Source of the DNA: Paraphysomonas bandaiensis
Taxonomy: Eukaryota; Chrysophyceae
Reading direction: 5' to 3'
Assembly (NCBI GenBank): GCA_965644295.1
Contig: CBFFRP010000322.1
Location: 1 to 64,000 of the forward strand
DNA: 64,000 bases
Shown here piece after piece: positions 11,534 to 22,393 of the stretch (within the stretch, counting starts at the first letter, position 1; the number at the start of each line of letters is the position of its first letter). Below the pieces are notes generated by a model. That model searched no databases and was not told the origin of the DNA. It saw only the letters and a program-made list of their open reading frames with translations. A program made the translations under genes and the position numbers.

Positions 11534-12232
11534 TCAGAAAGAAACTATAGCAGGTTTCTCTAAATTTTCTGTGTCAGGCTCTCTGGGTCGCTTTCTATTT
11601 AATCTTCTCAGTACTACTACAGTTCGTCCATTATTCGACCCTGACAGCTTTATGTCAACAGATGTCTTAAGCACACTAGCATCATCTAATAAACTTCGAT
11701 ATTTCTCTTGTATATCGGATGTTCTACGAGGTTTAACAAAAGCCACGACCTTAACATGCGGGTTCACCAGAAACATATGTAGCAGCTTATCAATGAGCTC
11801 AGGAATGCCAATAATTTGAGTCACTACATTCACCTCTAACATTATGTCTGTATTCAGGAAGGACTCTTTCTGCAAAGACAACTGACTGTCCTTAAATCTA
11901 CATGTGGGGAAACATGTTATGGCATGGTCGTTAATTTCAGTAGCAATAACATGTGAAGCCCCTGCGCGAATCAAATGTGCAACAAGAAAGCCTGTTCCAC
12001 ACCCAGCCTCCAAAATTCTTTGGTTTCTGATATTGTCTATGCCAATTGCATTAAGAAGTTTTACAACTGAGCTAGGTCTCATATAATGCGTCGCCCCAAT
12101 AGATTGCTTCACCATTGCGTTCGCTTTAGCATGAGCTCGTTGCTCATCCACTGCACAATCGAGAGTGTAAGAAGAATTCATCCTCACTCTTCCATGATAA
12201 TGATAAACAAGATGTGCTATTAACGGATACAT
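11534..12232 (-). CDS. class I SAM-dependent methyltransferase-like protein
   Basis: Single-exon 232-aa frame from ATG at 12232; an internal ATG at 12181 is an alternative start. Residues 72-98 carry the glycine-rich SAM-binding motif I (ILEAGCGTGFLVAHLI), followed by a second strand with an acidic residue (VIATEIN) as in Rossmann-fold methyltransferases. A basic, Pro-rich tail (RLNRKRPREPD) ends the protein and could be a nuclear signal. The catalytic-site motifs that would distinguish protein, RNA or small-molecule targets are not recognisable, so the substrate is unknown. There are no introns, unlike most neighbours. Confidence 0.65.
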   Translation of the reverse strand: MYPLIAHLVYHYHGRVRMNSSYTLDCAVDEQRAHAKANAMVKQSIGATHYMRPSSVVKLLNAIGIDNIRNQRILEAGCGTGFLVAHLIRAGASHVIATEINDHAITCFPTCRFKDSQLSLQKESFLNTDIMLEVNVVTQIIGIPELIDKLLHMFLVNPHVKVVAFVKPRRTSDIQEKYRSLLDDASVLKTSVDIKLSGSNNGRTVVVLRRLNRKRPREPDTENLEKPAIVSF

Positions 12233-12557
12233 CTGTTGACGGTTGATGTATACCAGTGTATATCCTGCTGTAGAATACGGTATACGGCAGACTACAAGAC
12301 CACTTCAGTTAAATGAAACGTTGTGCATGTACGTATATATACATACATACGCAGTTCCATATAGAACCCCCTGTGTACTGTGTACTGTGTACAGTATATA
12401 GTGTATAGTGTATAGCTATGCTATGATACGAGCACAGGGGTAACTGTACTGGACATCATTCGTGTTATAGAACATCAGGAAATGAGAGAGGGCTGTGGTG
12501 CCGTTTCCAGTTGAGATTGTGACTTGTTTATTCCTAATATATTGGAAGTGTTTCAGT

Positions 12558-13187
12558 ATGTCTGACGATAGATTGATATATCAGAGTACTGTGTTTCAGC
12601 TTAAGAAATGTGAATATATGGCACACGCATGCATCGTGGCTAGTTATGAGGATGCAAAAGATATGATCGCTAAGATATCTCTGGGATATTACTCTGCACA
12701 CTGTTCTCCATATGCTCTTAGACTTGACAGTGACAATGGAGTGGAGGAATATAATGATGATATGGGAGAATTTTCAGCAGGAAGCACTCTGGCTTCGTGC
12801 TTGCGCAGTTTCGAGAATCTCTATAGTCAAGTGAATGGGGCCAATATATTGCTCGTCTTAACTAGAAAAGTGTCTGGTTGTTTTGTTACTGATATGATAC
12901 AACATCAAAAATACAACGCCATTCGAACTTGTGGGCATAAAGCCCTAAATAAACTCAACAAACACACTGTAATTCCTATTCTCCCACCCAGAAAAGATAC
13001 AGGAAATTCTGCACATAGTACACAGCCAGAGGAACAAGCCCCAGTTACACATATTGATGCAAAATTCAAGAGACCTGTTCTCCCGACACCGGCGATTAGA
13101 TTCGATCCTGACAAATTTGACCTTCCTCCAATACCTAAGTCTGCAGACAAGAGAAAGGGTAGGTCAGGGCACTTTCTTCAGCCGTAA
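12558..13187 (+). CDS. IMPACT/YIH1-family (UPF0029) protein, no RWD domain
   Basis: Starting at ATG 12558 (an upstream in-frame ATG at 12495 adds 21 hydrophobic residues that look like leader sequence), the protein is 209 aa. Residues about 20-125 match the IMPACT/YigZ N-terminal fold: FQLKKCEYMAHACIV, a helix, an HCSPYALRL strand, then MGEFSAGSTLASCL, which corresponds to the family's D-GE-(S/T)AG signature, and an ILLVLTRKVSG strand at the position of the usual VVVSRWFGG. The tail is basic and Pro-rich. Eukaryotic IMPACT/YIH1 bind GCN1 and restrain GCN2 through an N-terminal RWD domain, which is absent here. The match is at motif level and the GG of the second motif is changed, so function is uncertain. 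Confidence 0.6.
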   Translation: MSDDRLIYQSTVFQLKKCEYMAHACIVASYEDAKDMIAKISLGYYSAHCSPYALRLDSDNGVEEYNDDMGEFSAGSTLASCLRSFENLYSQVNGANILLVLTRKVSGCFVTDMIQHQKYNAIRTCGHKALNKLNKHTVIPILPPRKDTGNSAHSTQPEEQAPVTHIDAKFKRPVLPTPAIRFDPDKFDLPPIPKSADKRKGRSGHFLQP

Positions 13188-13739
13188 GTTATATTTAAAA
13201 AATAATGGTTGATAGTGGATAAATATTTAGCACTGTATAGTCATATTGGTACTTAAATAATATTGTAACATCTTTTTCGTGATATTATATTGAAGCTGCC
13301 ATTGGCTTAACAGAAACCATAATAAACCAGCAAGCATTCATAGATTAGTGTGAATAATGTCACTGAAAGGTCAACCAGCGAAGGTTCCAGTTCAAGGGAG
13401 TCGATACTTTGGAAAATATTATTCAACCTCGTCAAATTGGTGGAATTACCTGTTACCCTAAATTTGATGTAAACACCTTGTCATAACGATATCACATATC
13501 GCTACGTATTGTGTATAGTAATGAGGTCACAGCAGATTAAGTGCAACTAATGCAGATCACATCCGGTCAAAACGAAAAACCAAGCTAGAGTGCAGAAGAA
13601 AAGACGATAGAGTAAAGAGTAATATGTAATAATTGGCAGGACTCCAGCAGTCAAGTAAGTATGTCATTTAATGCAATGATCATTTTGAGTAGGTGTTATG
13701 GTATAGCGTTTCTTTGATTGAGGCATACCATAAGTATCA
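13188..13739. other. intergenic, nothing recognised
   Basis: AT-rich sequence without a plausible coding frame. It runs up to copy A of the dispersed repeat. Confidence 0.4.
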
Positions 13740-14165
13740 TGACAGCTTACAGCTTGACAGTCCTCAACAAAGTCGGACTCGCACCTTTTCGTGGTGTTGT
13801 GGGGGATAAGTACCGGACATGTTTCTCCAAAAAACTATCGTCAGCATATATAGTCAGCAGATAATTTTCTTCCCACTCACAGCCAAATGCTTTTGTCGAC
13901 GTGTTTGGGCCTTGAATAAACAGGCATCTGGTAATGGACCCGTTTTAAAGGCATTTGAGGTATTGGGCTGCCTGCTGAAGTCAAGCATCCGGGCTGTTCA
14001 CATGAAAGACAGAGAGCGAAAGTGGTTGCACATTGGTGCTTGCGGAGACGCACAAGCAGCTTTCGTAGCGTTAAATAGTAGGATATCAGAGTTAATCACT
14101 AGATTGTTAAATTATTTTGCTACACTAGTTCTGACTCTTTTATTCATATTGCTAATAGTCTAATA
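13740..14165 (+). repeat. dispersed repeat, copy A
   Basis: Shares long blocks with 34315-34745 (minus), 54970-55600 (plus) and the end of 18540-18625 (minus). Common words include AAGTCGGACTCGCA near the left end, AGTCAGCAGATA, TTTGGGCCTTGA, GGGCTGCCTGCTGAAGTCA, CGGGCTGTTCACAT and AGCGTTAAATAGTAGGATA at the right end. A 114-codon frame (13819-14163) crosses it, and parts of its peptide (KQASGNG, LLKSSIRAVHMKD, AAFVALNSRISEL) recur in copy B. I do not know the element class. Confidence 0.8.
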
Positions 14166-14757
14166 GTCAAACATTCATCACAGCTTGACTCTATTAAACT
14201 CTATTATTTATTAAGGACTAGATTTTTCGTCCAATCGACTAGGCTTTTGCACCTATTTTACTTTCACTACTATGTGTTACCGATTAATTTGTAGCATTAC
14301 CGTACATCGTACACTGTAGGTATGTAGATACCTAAAAACACGCATCTAGTAAAATTCGTTTTCTGTTTTAGTATTTAATGTTTTCTGTATTCTTATTGAT
14401 CCTATTTACCAGGGCAAAGGAGCAATTTACTGCAGTATTATTGTGATAAAAGTTACTGTTGTTCAAAAATATTCTATAGAATATATAATATTCTATAACA
14501 ATGCTGTCCTGGCGTCCTGGCATTGTTCCTTACAACTACCAAACTTACTTTGAAGATATTCTGTTTTAGGTGCCGATTGGCTTTAGAAGTTGTACGGTAT
14601 TCATTAGATATTTACTGTGGTTGTGACAGTAGCAGTAGATATAGACACCAGGGTCCAGGCTCTCATTTCTCTCATGTCAAGTCCGTAAATCAAGTTTATA
14701 AGCTACGAGATAATTTTATATTAACAAGATATGATATATACAGCTAACAGCTAACAG
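14166..14757. other. AT-rich spacer
   Basis: No coding frame that I can support. A short inverted AT-rich stretch near 14470-14500 and a triple ACAGCTAACAGCTA motif at 14740-14762 are the only structure seen. Confidence 0.4.
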
Positions 14758-15402
14758 CTAACAAGAGTAGCTATCTAGTGAATTTTTCACAAAATACTTA
14801 AACAAAACTACACCACATGCCGCCAAAGCTCCAAAGAATGTATCAGTACCGAATTTCGAAAATGCATTGCTGAGGCCATATGCCGGATTAAGTGCTCTTC
14901 TGATGTAAAAATAACCTACAGGCCATGATATAAAAGCTATTAGAAGTTCCTTGTATAGACTGAGCTGGTCTTTTGATTTCACTCCCAACCACGTGAGTGC
15001 CACAGACACGTTGTCAAAATAAGACATCGGATGAGGCAGATCGCTAGGAGATGAAACAATGAGTCCCAACATATATGCTAACACAAGCACCGGATAGATA
15101 TAAGAGAAATTAAACATACTCGAAGGGTTAAAAACAGTTTCGGAAGGTGTAGTCCCAACCTCCGTTATTGACTCATCTTCTAGCACCTCAACCCACATAT
15201 TTTCTAAAGAATTATCAGTCGGAGCATCAATAAAGCTTGGAATTACTTCATGACCATCCCTGTTTCTAAACATCATACTCTTAGATGACGAAATGCCAAA
15301 TCGACTACGTGCCCATTTCTCAAAATCTGTAAACGATATACGGCTACTCAGAGACAGTGACACTTTGCTGGACTTATACACTACATCTACCACACGACCC
15401 AT
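14758..15402 (-). CDS. membrane protein with N-terminal PB1/ubiquitin-like domain
   Basis: Single-exon, 214 aa, ATG at 15402. Residues 4-75 look like a beta-grasp domain of PB1 or ubiquitin-like type: a VVDVVYKSSKVSLSL strand pair, a helix (FTDFEKWARSRFGI), then a MMFRNRDGHEV strand with a short acidic segment and MWVEVLED. After a linker there are three hydrophobic segments (about 97-117, 150-170 and 190-208), giving a small membrane anchor. The domain call is by pattern only, and I do not recognise a named orthologue. It could be a membrane-tethered adaptor. Confidence 0.5.
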   Translation of the reverse strand: MGRVVDVVYKSSKVSLSLSSRISFTDFEKWARSRFGISSSKSMMFRNRDGHEVIPSFIDAPTDNSLENMWVEVLEDESITEVGTTPSETVFNPSSMFNFSYIYPVLVLAYMLGLIVSSPSDLPHPMSYFDNVSVALTWLGVKSKDQLSLYKELLIAFISWPVGYFYIRRALNPAYGLSNAFSKFGTDTFFGALAACGVVLFKYFVKNSLDSYSC

Positions 15403-16078
15403 CTGTACTTGTAGATGATATGTGAAGGACTACATACACTATAACGCAAAACTATAAGATTGTAATCATTATTGCATGAAGAGAGGAGATGTGACACGTG
15501 GCACTTATAATACTGCAGCTGCTGGTCGTTAATATGCGCAGTTATAAGGCGAGTATTTCTAGACAACGAACTATTATACCTGATGTATACAGTCCTACAG
15601 TGTATATCAGCATATTTTCCAATATCTAGATACTAGAGTTTTCATGCCATCTATAAATCCAGAGTCAGTAAAGTGGTGGTCAACTCGACTGTATTGTACC
15701 CGTATTCCCCTAGGAATTCCTACGATAGTACTACAGGGAATTGGAATTCCTACGTTGTAGAAGAAGTCGCACACAGCTTTTTTGTTTGAAAATACTGGTT
15801 TTTGAGACATCTAATCCAAATATTTGGAAAATATGATACATCGTATGTGGTCATTCCAGGTGGTGTTTGTTCCCATACTCCCCCAAAGGACATCAACTCA
15901 CTGAATGATTGGTAGAATCGTAGAATACGTGTGGCTCAAATACGCACAACTTGAGGCGATCTTTTCATATATCGTCACAGGAGGTTTGATGAGGTTCTAT
16001 TATCTCTGGTGATTGTATGGCACTCCATTGGTGTTGTTATCGTGTGATGGCCACTCTTTAGTGTCTTCTATAGTGAAG
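15403..16078. other. divergent intergenic region
   Basis: Shared upstream region of the PB1-like gene (minus) and the RRM gene (plus). A 67-codon minus frame (15607-15810) has no motif and is not called. A small imperfect palindrome built on GGAATTCC is visible at 15710-15755. Confidence 0.4.
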
Positions 16079-17242
16079 ATGACTCCATCTTGTGACGTTA
16101 TCGTCAACTACTTGCCACTGGATGTTAATGATGAGCAATTACATGTATGTGCCTCATCTATCAACTGATTCATCATATATAATGATTTATATTTCAGGAA
16201 ATGTTTAATAGTTATGGAAAAATTGTGAAAGCAAATGTTGCAAAGAGTAAATCATCAGGAGCGAGTTTGTCCTATGGATTTGTTACATTTTCCCAGAAAG
16301 ATGAGGCTGAAGCCGCAATTGCTGCCTTAAATGGTATGAAAATGGGAAGCAAATCAATTAAAGTAAGTTTTGCGAAACCAAAACTTGGAGATATTCAAAA
16401 CAGAAAGCTTTTTGTTCGCTGCTTGCCCTTATCTTATACTGAGGACAAGATCACAGACCTCTTTGCAAAGGTATGTACCATCATCGATATTATTTCACAC
16501 TGACTGTGCCCTTTTAGTTTGGAGAAATTATTGAGTGTCGTGCTCTAATGGAATCGGATAAGGTGACCCCCAGGGGCTCTGCATTCGTCGAATTCAAGAA
16601 TGCCACTGATTGTGAAGCCGGTATATAGACACCACAATATTGAGTATATTTCTTATTGTTTTTTTAGCATTGTCTGCCCTCCACAACAGTGTTCCACCTG
16701 GCGCAATAGGCCATATACAAGTGTGCTACGCTCGCCCTCCTCCTGGAAGCAACCAGGGGAGTGATACAGGTCGCTCATATTCACATCCCACTGATCGATC
16801 GCAATGGAGCCCCCCCTCCACCATGAGCCCTACCTCCCCACGTGGTGGTGTATTAACTTCTGCAAAGGTACCTTATGGCTCCTGTCTGACGCCTTTTCCA
16901 CTGCCAAGTCCTATCGCGCCAAGGTTTTCTTTTCCAGTGTCCCCTGTTTCTAGGGAACAACAATACGCGAACAATATTCAGGAAGTACAAGTTAGGGTCA
17001 ACGGAATTCCGCCGTTTGTTACACTGAAAGATTTTCTTGCATTGTTTGCGCCGTATGGGCATGTTGTATCCGTCGGCCTTGATCATGCTCTCAATCCACC
17101 TGGTATCATGTCATTCGGTAGCGGACATCTTCGTATTGTTATTTCGCCCGAGAAAGTTCAAGAGATGGTGTGCAACATCCATAACTGTGTTGTTTTTGAA
17201 GGTTGTCCGCCGTTGCAGCTCATGATTCTTGCCACGTTTTGA
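16079..17242 (+). CDS. three-RRM RNA-binding protein (ELAV/CELF-like arrangement)
   Basis: Four exons: 16079-16144, 16198-16470, 16518-16620 and 16668-17242, coding 338 aa. RRM1 (residues 5-80) has RNP2 VIVNYLP and RNP1 YGFVTF. RRM2 (about 92-170) has RNP2 LFVRCLP and RNP1 GSAFVEF. A Pro/Ser/Gly-rich linker leads to a divergent third RRM (about 253-330, starting VQVRVNGIP), whose RNP1 is weak. Two adjacent RRMs, a linker and a third RRM is the layout of ELAV/Hu and CELF proteins, which regulate splicing, stability and translation of mRNA. Orthology to either is not established. Introns are 47-53 nt. Confidence 0.87.
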
Positions 17243-18539
17243 TTTGAGTTAAAACTGCTACACTGCTCCAGTATATAATATAGGTTTTATATTTTTCGGT
17301 TTTGAACTCGTACTACTGGTGACAGTACACACTAAAAGATCTGATTTTTATATGGGTGAATAATATGAGCTAATATTGTCACACAGACTCTGAAATTAAT
17401 GTTACTTATATTGGGTTATTGCGACCTACAGTATCCATTCCTATCTGGCGATAATGCTACGCTTATTTGAGTGGCATATCGCAATTCCTGTTAAATAATA
17501 ACGTCATGTTTTAATATTGATTCCATATCTCATCACTTTTATTATATGCTACCTTGCTTGAATGCACAACAACTTACTGTAATCCATCATTCATTGCAAT
17601 CTTCACTCCATTGCCCTGTAGACAAGATTAGGTGAAATTATATATGCTCAAGATTTGTCGTTAATTTGCAGCAAACGCATGCATGTGTATGTATGTATGT
17701 ATGTATGTATATATGTATGTATGTATGTGATAAGTATGAATAACAATATAAAACATAACTATCTTGCACAACGGAATAGTTAGAAGTGTAACTGATAATG
17801 ACACGATCATGTATCTTCAACAGATACTCTCTCTAATTCAGTTTATGATATATTTCATTGAACATTATAACTCACAGATACTGTCATGTATTAAGCTGAA
17901 TCCTGATACAGAAAAATATTTCAGATTTCTTCAATCTCCTGTGTATATATTTAAAATCATGAGTACTACTATAACAGGTTCACAACAACACTAATATCTT
18001 TCAGGCAGTTTAAGATAATTGAAAAATATCCAGAATTGTAACATATTTTCCACAGGACTCGAAAGGTATTCGTATACGCAACATATGTTGCACTCAATGC
18101 TCTCCGTTTAGTTAATTTAATTAGCTAATCAATTAATTGGCAAGTAAGGGAACACAAATCAGTTGTTACGCGAGCCGCGAGCATATTACAGAGTGCTATA
18201 TCACCCAAATTATTTCTTTAGGGGTAGTAGAGGATCAACAGACTTGCGTGACAATTAAATGGCTGTGAATTGGTGAGAGGTGTGGTTGAATAATATTTCC
18301 CATAATTAAAACTATATCCTAAGCATTGTCGAACCCATGTACTGTCACACAATTTTGGTTATTAATGATATAAGTAGCTGCCCGTATATGCTAATAGATA
18401 ATGGGTTTTTGTTAGCTGTACATCTTATGATACTATATAAATGTCTGTTTATTAGCAATAGGCTTTTGAGATTCAGTACCAGCTTAGCAGCTAAATGAAC
18501 ATACTATAGTCAAAGCTGGATAAGTATCTACTATAAACT
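17243..18539. other. gene-poor AT-rich region with a short (GTAT)n tract
   Basis: No supported gene. A (GTAT)n run lies at about 17688-17728. A 76-codon frame at 17764-17994 lacks motifs and looks like chance. Confidence 0.4.
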
Positions 18540-18625
18540 AACTGGTATAACTCTAATATTCTACTGTTTAACGCTACGGAGTTGCTTGTGCGCAACCGCA
18601 AGCACCAAGTGTGACCACTTGAATA
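18540..18625 (-). repeat. dispersed repeat, copy D (3' end fragment)
   Basis: On the minus strand this reads CTTGGTGCTTGCGG, then CGTAGCGTTAAACAGTAG and an ATTAGAGTTA end, matching the right end of copies A, B and C. The rest of the element is missing or too diverged to see. Confidence 0.65.
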
Positions 18626-20267
18626 TGTATGGAGAATTATCCGAGAGTGTAAGTCCTACGGGGTCGATACTCGTTTAGTCAGGGGGACGCCCTTTGGGGT
18701 AGAGCTCCGCTGGGTTGGGAGGGGGCACAGGATCCTATATTAGGGTGGTGAGCGTCCCAAGCGTGAGAGACCTGGGTGGAGGCGTAGGTCTAGGTTCTGA
18801 GTCATCATGAGGAAATGCAGCACGCAATTTATTGGCAGCAATAATTATCTATATAATTAATTAGCAACATTTACAGTCCAATTAATACTACTATGTACAA
18901 AAACGTTTTATTGGCGTGCAGAGAATCATATATTCTAGTCTCATCATTAGAAATCAGAGTATCGTTTTCGGACCTAGTTAGGGATTGATGTAGTGTCTCT
19001 ATAATACAATATTTAATGATATGATATGAGTAAACAATATTATGGCAATATATTTTCCCGCGCCACACAGTGTGACAGTTTTTGCGTATCGTATTGACTA
19101 ACATTATAACTATGAAAGTTGGATTCGGAATCACTAGTACCACAGACATTTAACTGCTATTTATTAGCACATTTTGAGTTCTGTATCTCTTTTTAAGTAT
19201 TTTCTTGACATGAGAAATATTTCTCGTCATGAGTACGCAATCATTTTAGAGGTAGTTGCGTTCGGTCGACTTGTAACCCTGCTTGAGAGGATGAAGAAAC
19301 ACTTTTTTCGTATTGAGTGTTCCAAAAACGAGTTGACTACCCCTTATAATATAAAAGAAGCTGCTTGTAGCATAGCCATTGTTATGTAAGATAAACCTAT
19401 GGAGTTGCAGGAAGCAGCTAGTACTCTTAATTCGTAGAGAATATTATTGAAGGATACGATCCTATTGAAGACACAGCCCAAGAAGACCAGGTAAAACTTA
19501 TGGGTTAGCTCGATTAGATAGAGCAAGAAAACAATAATCTCGACTCCATCGAGGACCTTGTCCATGTGATGTACCTGCGCGAGTAAGAATAGAACGAAAC
19601 AACTTGAAGCTTAACTGAATGAGTTCCCAAAAAATCATATTCTCTTATATTTGTTAGCTTACAATGAGAGTGATTGGCTCTTCTCGATAATACGCATGTC
19701 TCAAGGGGTGTGTGAGTGTATGTATGTGAGGAGGTGTGTAGCACTATTAACAGAGACCATCACATACATATATGAACACACATCACTTCAGTGAAGGGGA
19801 TGAAGGGGACATGGCGGTTGAGATGAAACTCATCATCTTCGGGTGTAGATATTATACATTCTCATCTCTGTTGATAGTTTACAGCAGCATCAAATGAAGA
19901 TGCACCGTATGTATGATGACCATGTACACAGACAGGTCACTGTGGTGCATGATGGTATGCCATGCATACAGTGGTATGGGTATGTGTTGTGTCATAGGTA
20001 GGTACTGTACTGGTGGGTTTACAGTAGGGTGTAGGTAGGTACTGTATGTATGTACTCTAGGTAGGTACGCAGGTGTGGAAGGTGTTGGGAGTATTATTCC
20101 CTGCTGTACATCTCGACATCATACAGCAGCACCGAGTACAGTACATCACAGGCACCCACCTCCTCATCTAAGATATATACATAGCCATACGGATAGGGCG
20201 GATAGGTGACTGACATACCATACCATCATATCGTATTAACAATTCATTCCAGAGTCATATATATACA
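18626..20267. other. gene-poor region with a GC-rich island at 18640-18810
   Basis: 18640-18810 is strikingly G-rich next to AT-rich flanks (for example CAGGGGGACGCCCTTTGGGG) and has no open frame. It could be a non-coding RNA or an old insertion. A 71-codon frame at 19174-19389 has no motif. The last 500 bp before the next gene are TG/TATG-rich with TATATA boxes. Confidence 0.35.
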
Positions 20268-22393
20268 ATGATAACTTCTCTGATCTCTACTATATTTTTT
20301 ATTGTCTCTGTCACTGCGAGGTTACCCAGTAGCTCTCAGATCGAGAGAGCATTCACTGCTGATGGATGGCATATCACTGATAACATAACAACCACTAGAG
20401 GATACAGAGGGTTTTTTGTTCAATCAAACTATGCGACTACACTTGATAATGGACAACCTAAGAAAGCGTATTATGTGGAAGGGGAAGGGTATGATTTGGG
20501 GTACTTACATGGGGCTCTATCTGCTCGTGTGGGAGATGCTCGCTCCATGTGTGTGACATATGTGCATCATATCATTATTAACTTACTGGATGAGACATGG
20601 GACGAAGAAATGGCAGCCAAGTGTGAAGGTTAGTGGTATAGAATTAACCATATGACACGTGTTTAATATGATGCAATGAACAGGTTGGGTGCCAGGAGTT
20701 CAAGAAAAGAGCAGTGATGGCATGTCATGTGAAGCATACGAAATGCTCTTAACATTTATGGAAAAATGGCTCATTGCTGGATCTGTTCACTCTTTTCACC
20801 ACGAAAAGCAGAAGTTCCCCTCAGAGCTTATTGTTGAAATGGAAGCTTTTGTTGAAGGGGCACTATCGGAGGACGCAGATTGCGGATGTTCTTTCGACAA
20901 GTTGATTTACATCAATTATGGCATTGATTTCGTCATGTCTGCTCTTTATTCCGGAGAACTCCCTCATGTCATTGCAAGAGAGGCGGCGAAAGATCCTCGC
21001 GTCCCTTCCCACTTGGTATCAGAGTTTCAACGTTTGCCGGCGTCTGCATTCCGGGGCCCGTATTTCTGTAATTCTTTCGCAGTTAAGGGTGCCGCTACCG
21101 CATCAGGAGAAGATGTTTTCATGTCGAGGGACTTCCAGATGCCTACAGGTACGAACATAGGTCGGTGTATCTGTAACTAAAGCTGTCAACGCAGGCTTAG
21201 TGTACCAGGACACTGCCGCTGATATTATCTTCTTTCCGACAGACGGACGTCTTCCACATGTCTCGTCAGGGGCTCCAGGTTTCATTGGTCGTGTGACTGT
21301 CATGAACAGTCGAGGCGTAGCCATGGGGGTTGATATGCTACGCGCCGCTCCATGCACTCCTGATTCCCCGGGTATGAATAGCTTGCTTCTTCTAAGGCAT
21401 GTAGCGGACCGCGCATTAAACACACCGGATGCAGTAGAGTTAGTGGGAAGCACTGAGCGGGGCACAACTTGGTTATACCCTATATGCGACATGCAAGGTG
21501 ACTGTGTTACCATTGAGGCAGGGCGCTATACTGCTCCTGGTGAACCTTTCAATCCTCTCCAGTTCGTAAATTCCTCGGAGCTTCGAAATGCCTTGCCCTC
21601 AGAGGAGTTTTATGCCACTCACTCCTCGGACGATATATTCGACCGGTGCGATGCACTAAAATAAGTCTTTTTGTAGTATAACGTTTCTGTATTTCAATAT
21701 TGCAGAGGTATGTATACACGCCCAATTGACTGGCGATTCCCAGAGGAGTACCTTGAGTTCAACAAGGGTTTGTATGATCTAGCTGGTGTACCATTCGATG
21801 ATTCGGATGATGTGTGGGGAAAGACTGGGTATGTGTTTTCCACATTTGACGAGGAAAACGAAATTACTAAGACAGCATTACACAATAACTTTTTCCCTCC
21901 CATGAGAGAGAATCTTCCCGACGTGCAACTTGTTTCTAACAATGCCATCGTGCCGGAATTTCGAACCTCTATGATGTCGTATGCTGGTAACTTCTGGGAG
22001 ATTACTGCCCATGCAGCACAGTGGCGGTGCGGTGTTTGTTGCTGCCGCCTCTTATATTGACTAATGTGATATGATAACAGGTATGATGATATCAATGCTC
22101 GGATTATGGAGTCATATGGTTCCATCGATGCTGCAAAGGCAATGGAAATCGCCTCCTTTCTGAGTCCACGTGTAACTCCGGGGTATTGGACGAACACGAT
22201 TAATGAATCAGGTCAGAAAGGATTTATCATATATGAACTCTCTAAATCCATAACTGCAGATCCTATGTCGGCTATCATTGAAGGAACTATAAATGTGATG
22301 CAATTGTCTAAGACTAAAGGCCTTAAGCTTGCATCCAAGACTGGATATTGGAGCGATGCCTGGACTCACATTACTCTGACGGAGTACTTGTAA
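20268..22393 (+). CDS. secreted Ntn hydrolase of the C45 / choloylglycine-hydrolase-like group
   Basis: Five exons: 20268-20628, 20684-21148, 21195-21645, 21706-22026 and 22081-22393, coding 636 aa. Residues 1-19 are a typical signal peptide (LISTIFFIVSVTA), so the product should be secreted or lysosomal. Residue 249 (Cys of YFCNSFAV) is the likely N-terminal nucleophile after self-processing. It is followed by an EDVFMSRDFQ strand resembling the GRNLDW segment of the group, and by FIGRVTVMNSRGVAMGVD. The roughly 250 residues before it, with GYDLGYLHG, match the upstream chain of eukaryotic C45-like proteins. Amide hydrolysis or acyl transfer is expected; the substrate is unknown. Phospholipase B-like proteins share the fold and are the main alternative. 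Confidence 0.7.

Noticed and set aside
15607-15810. 67-codon minus-strand frame starting MSQKPVFSNKKAV
   Set aside because: Too short and without family resemblance; it overlaps a palindromic AT-rich promoter region.
19174-19389. 71-codon plus-strand frame
   Set aside because: No motif or splice extension; possibly a relic of a mobile element, but nothing supports it.
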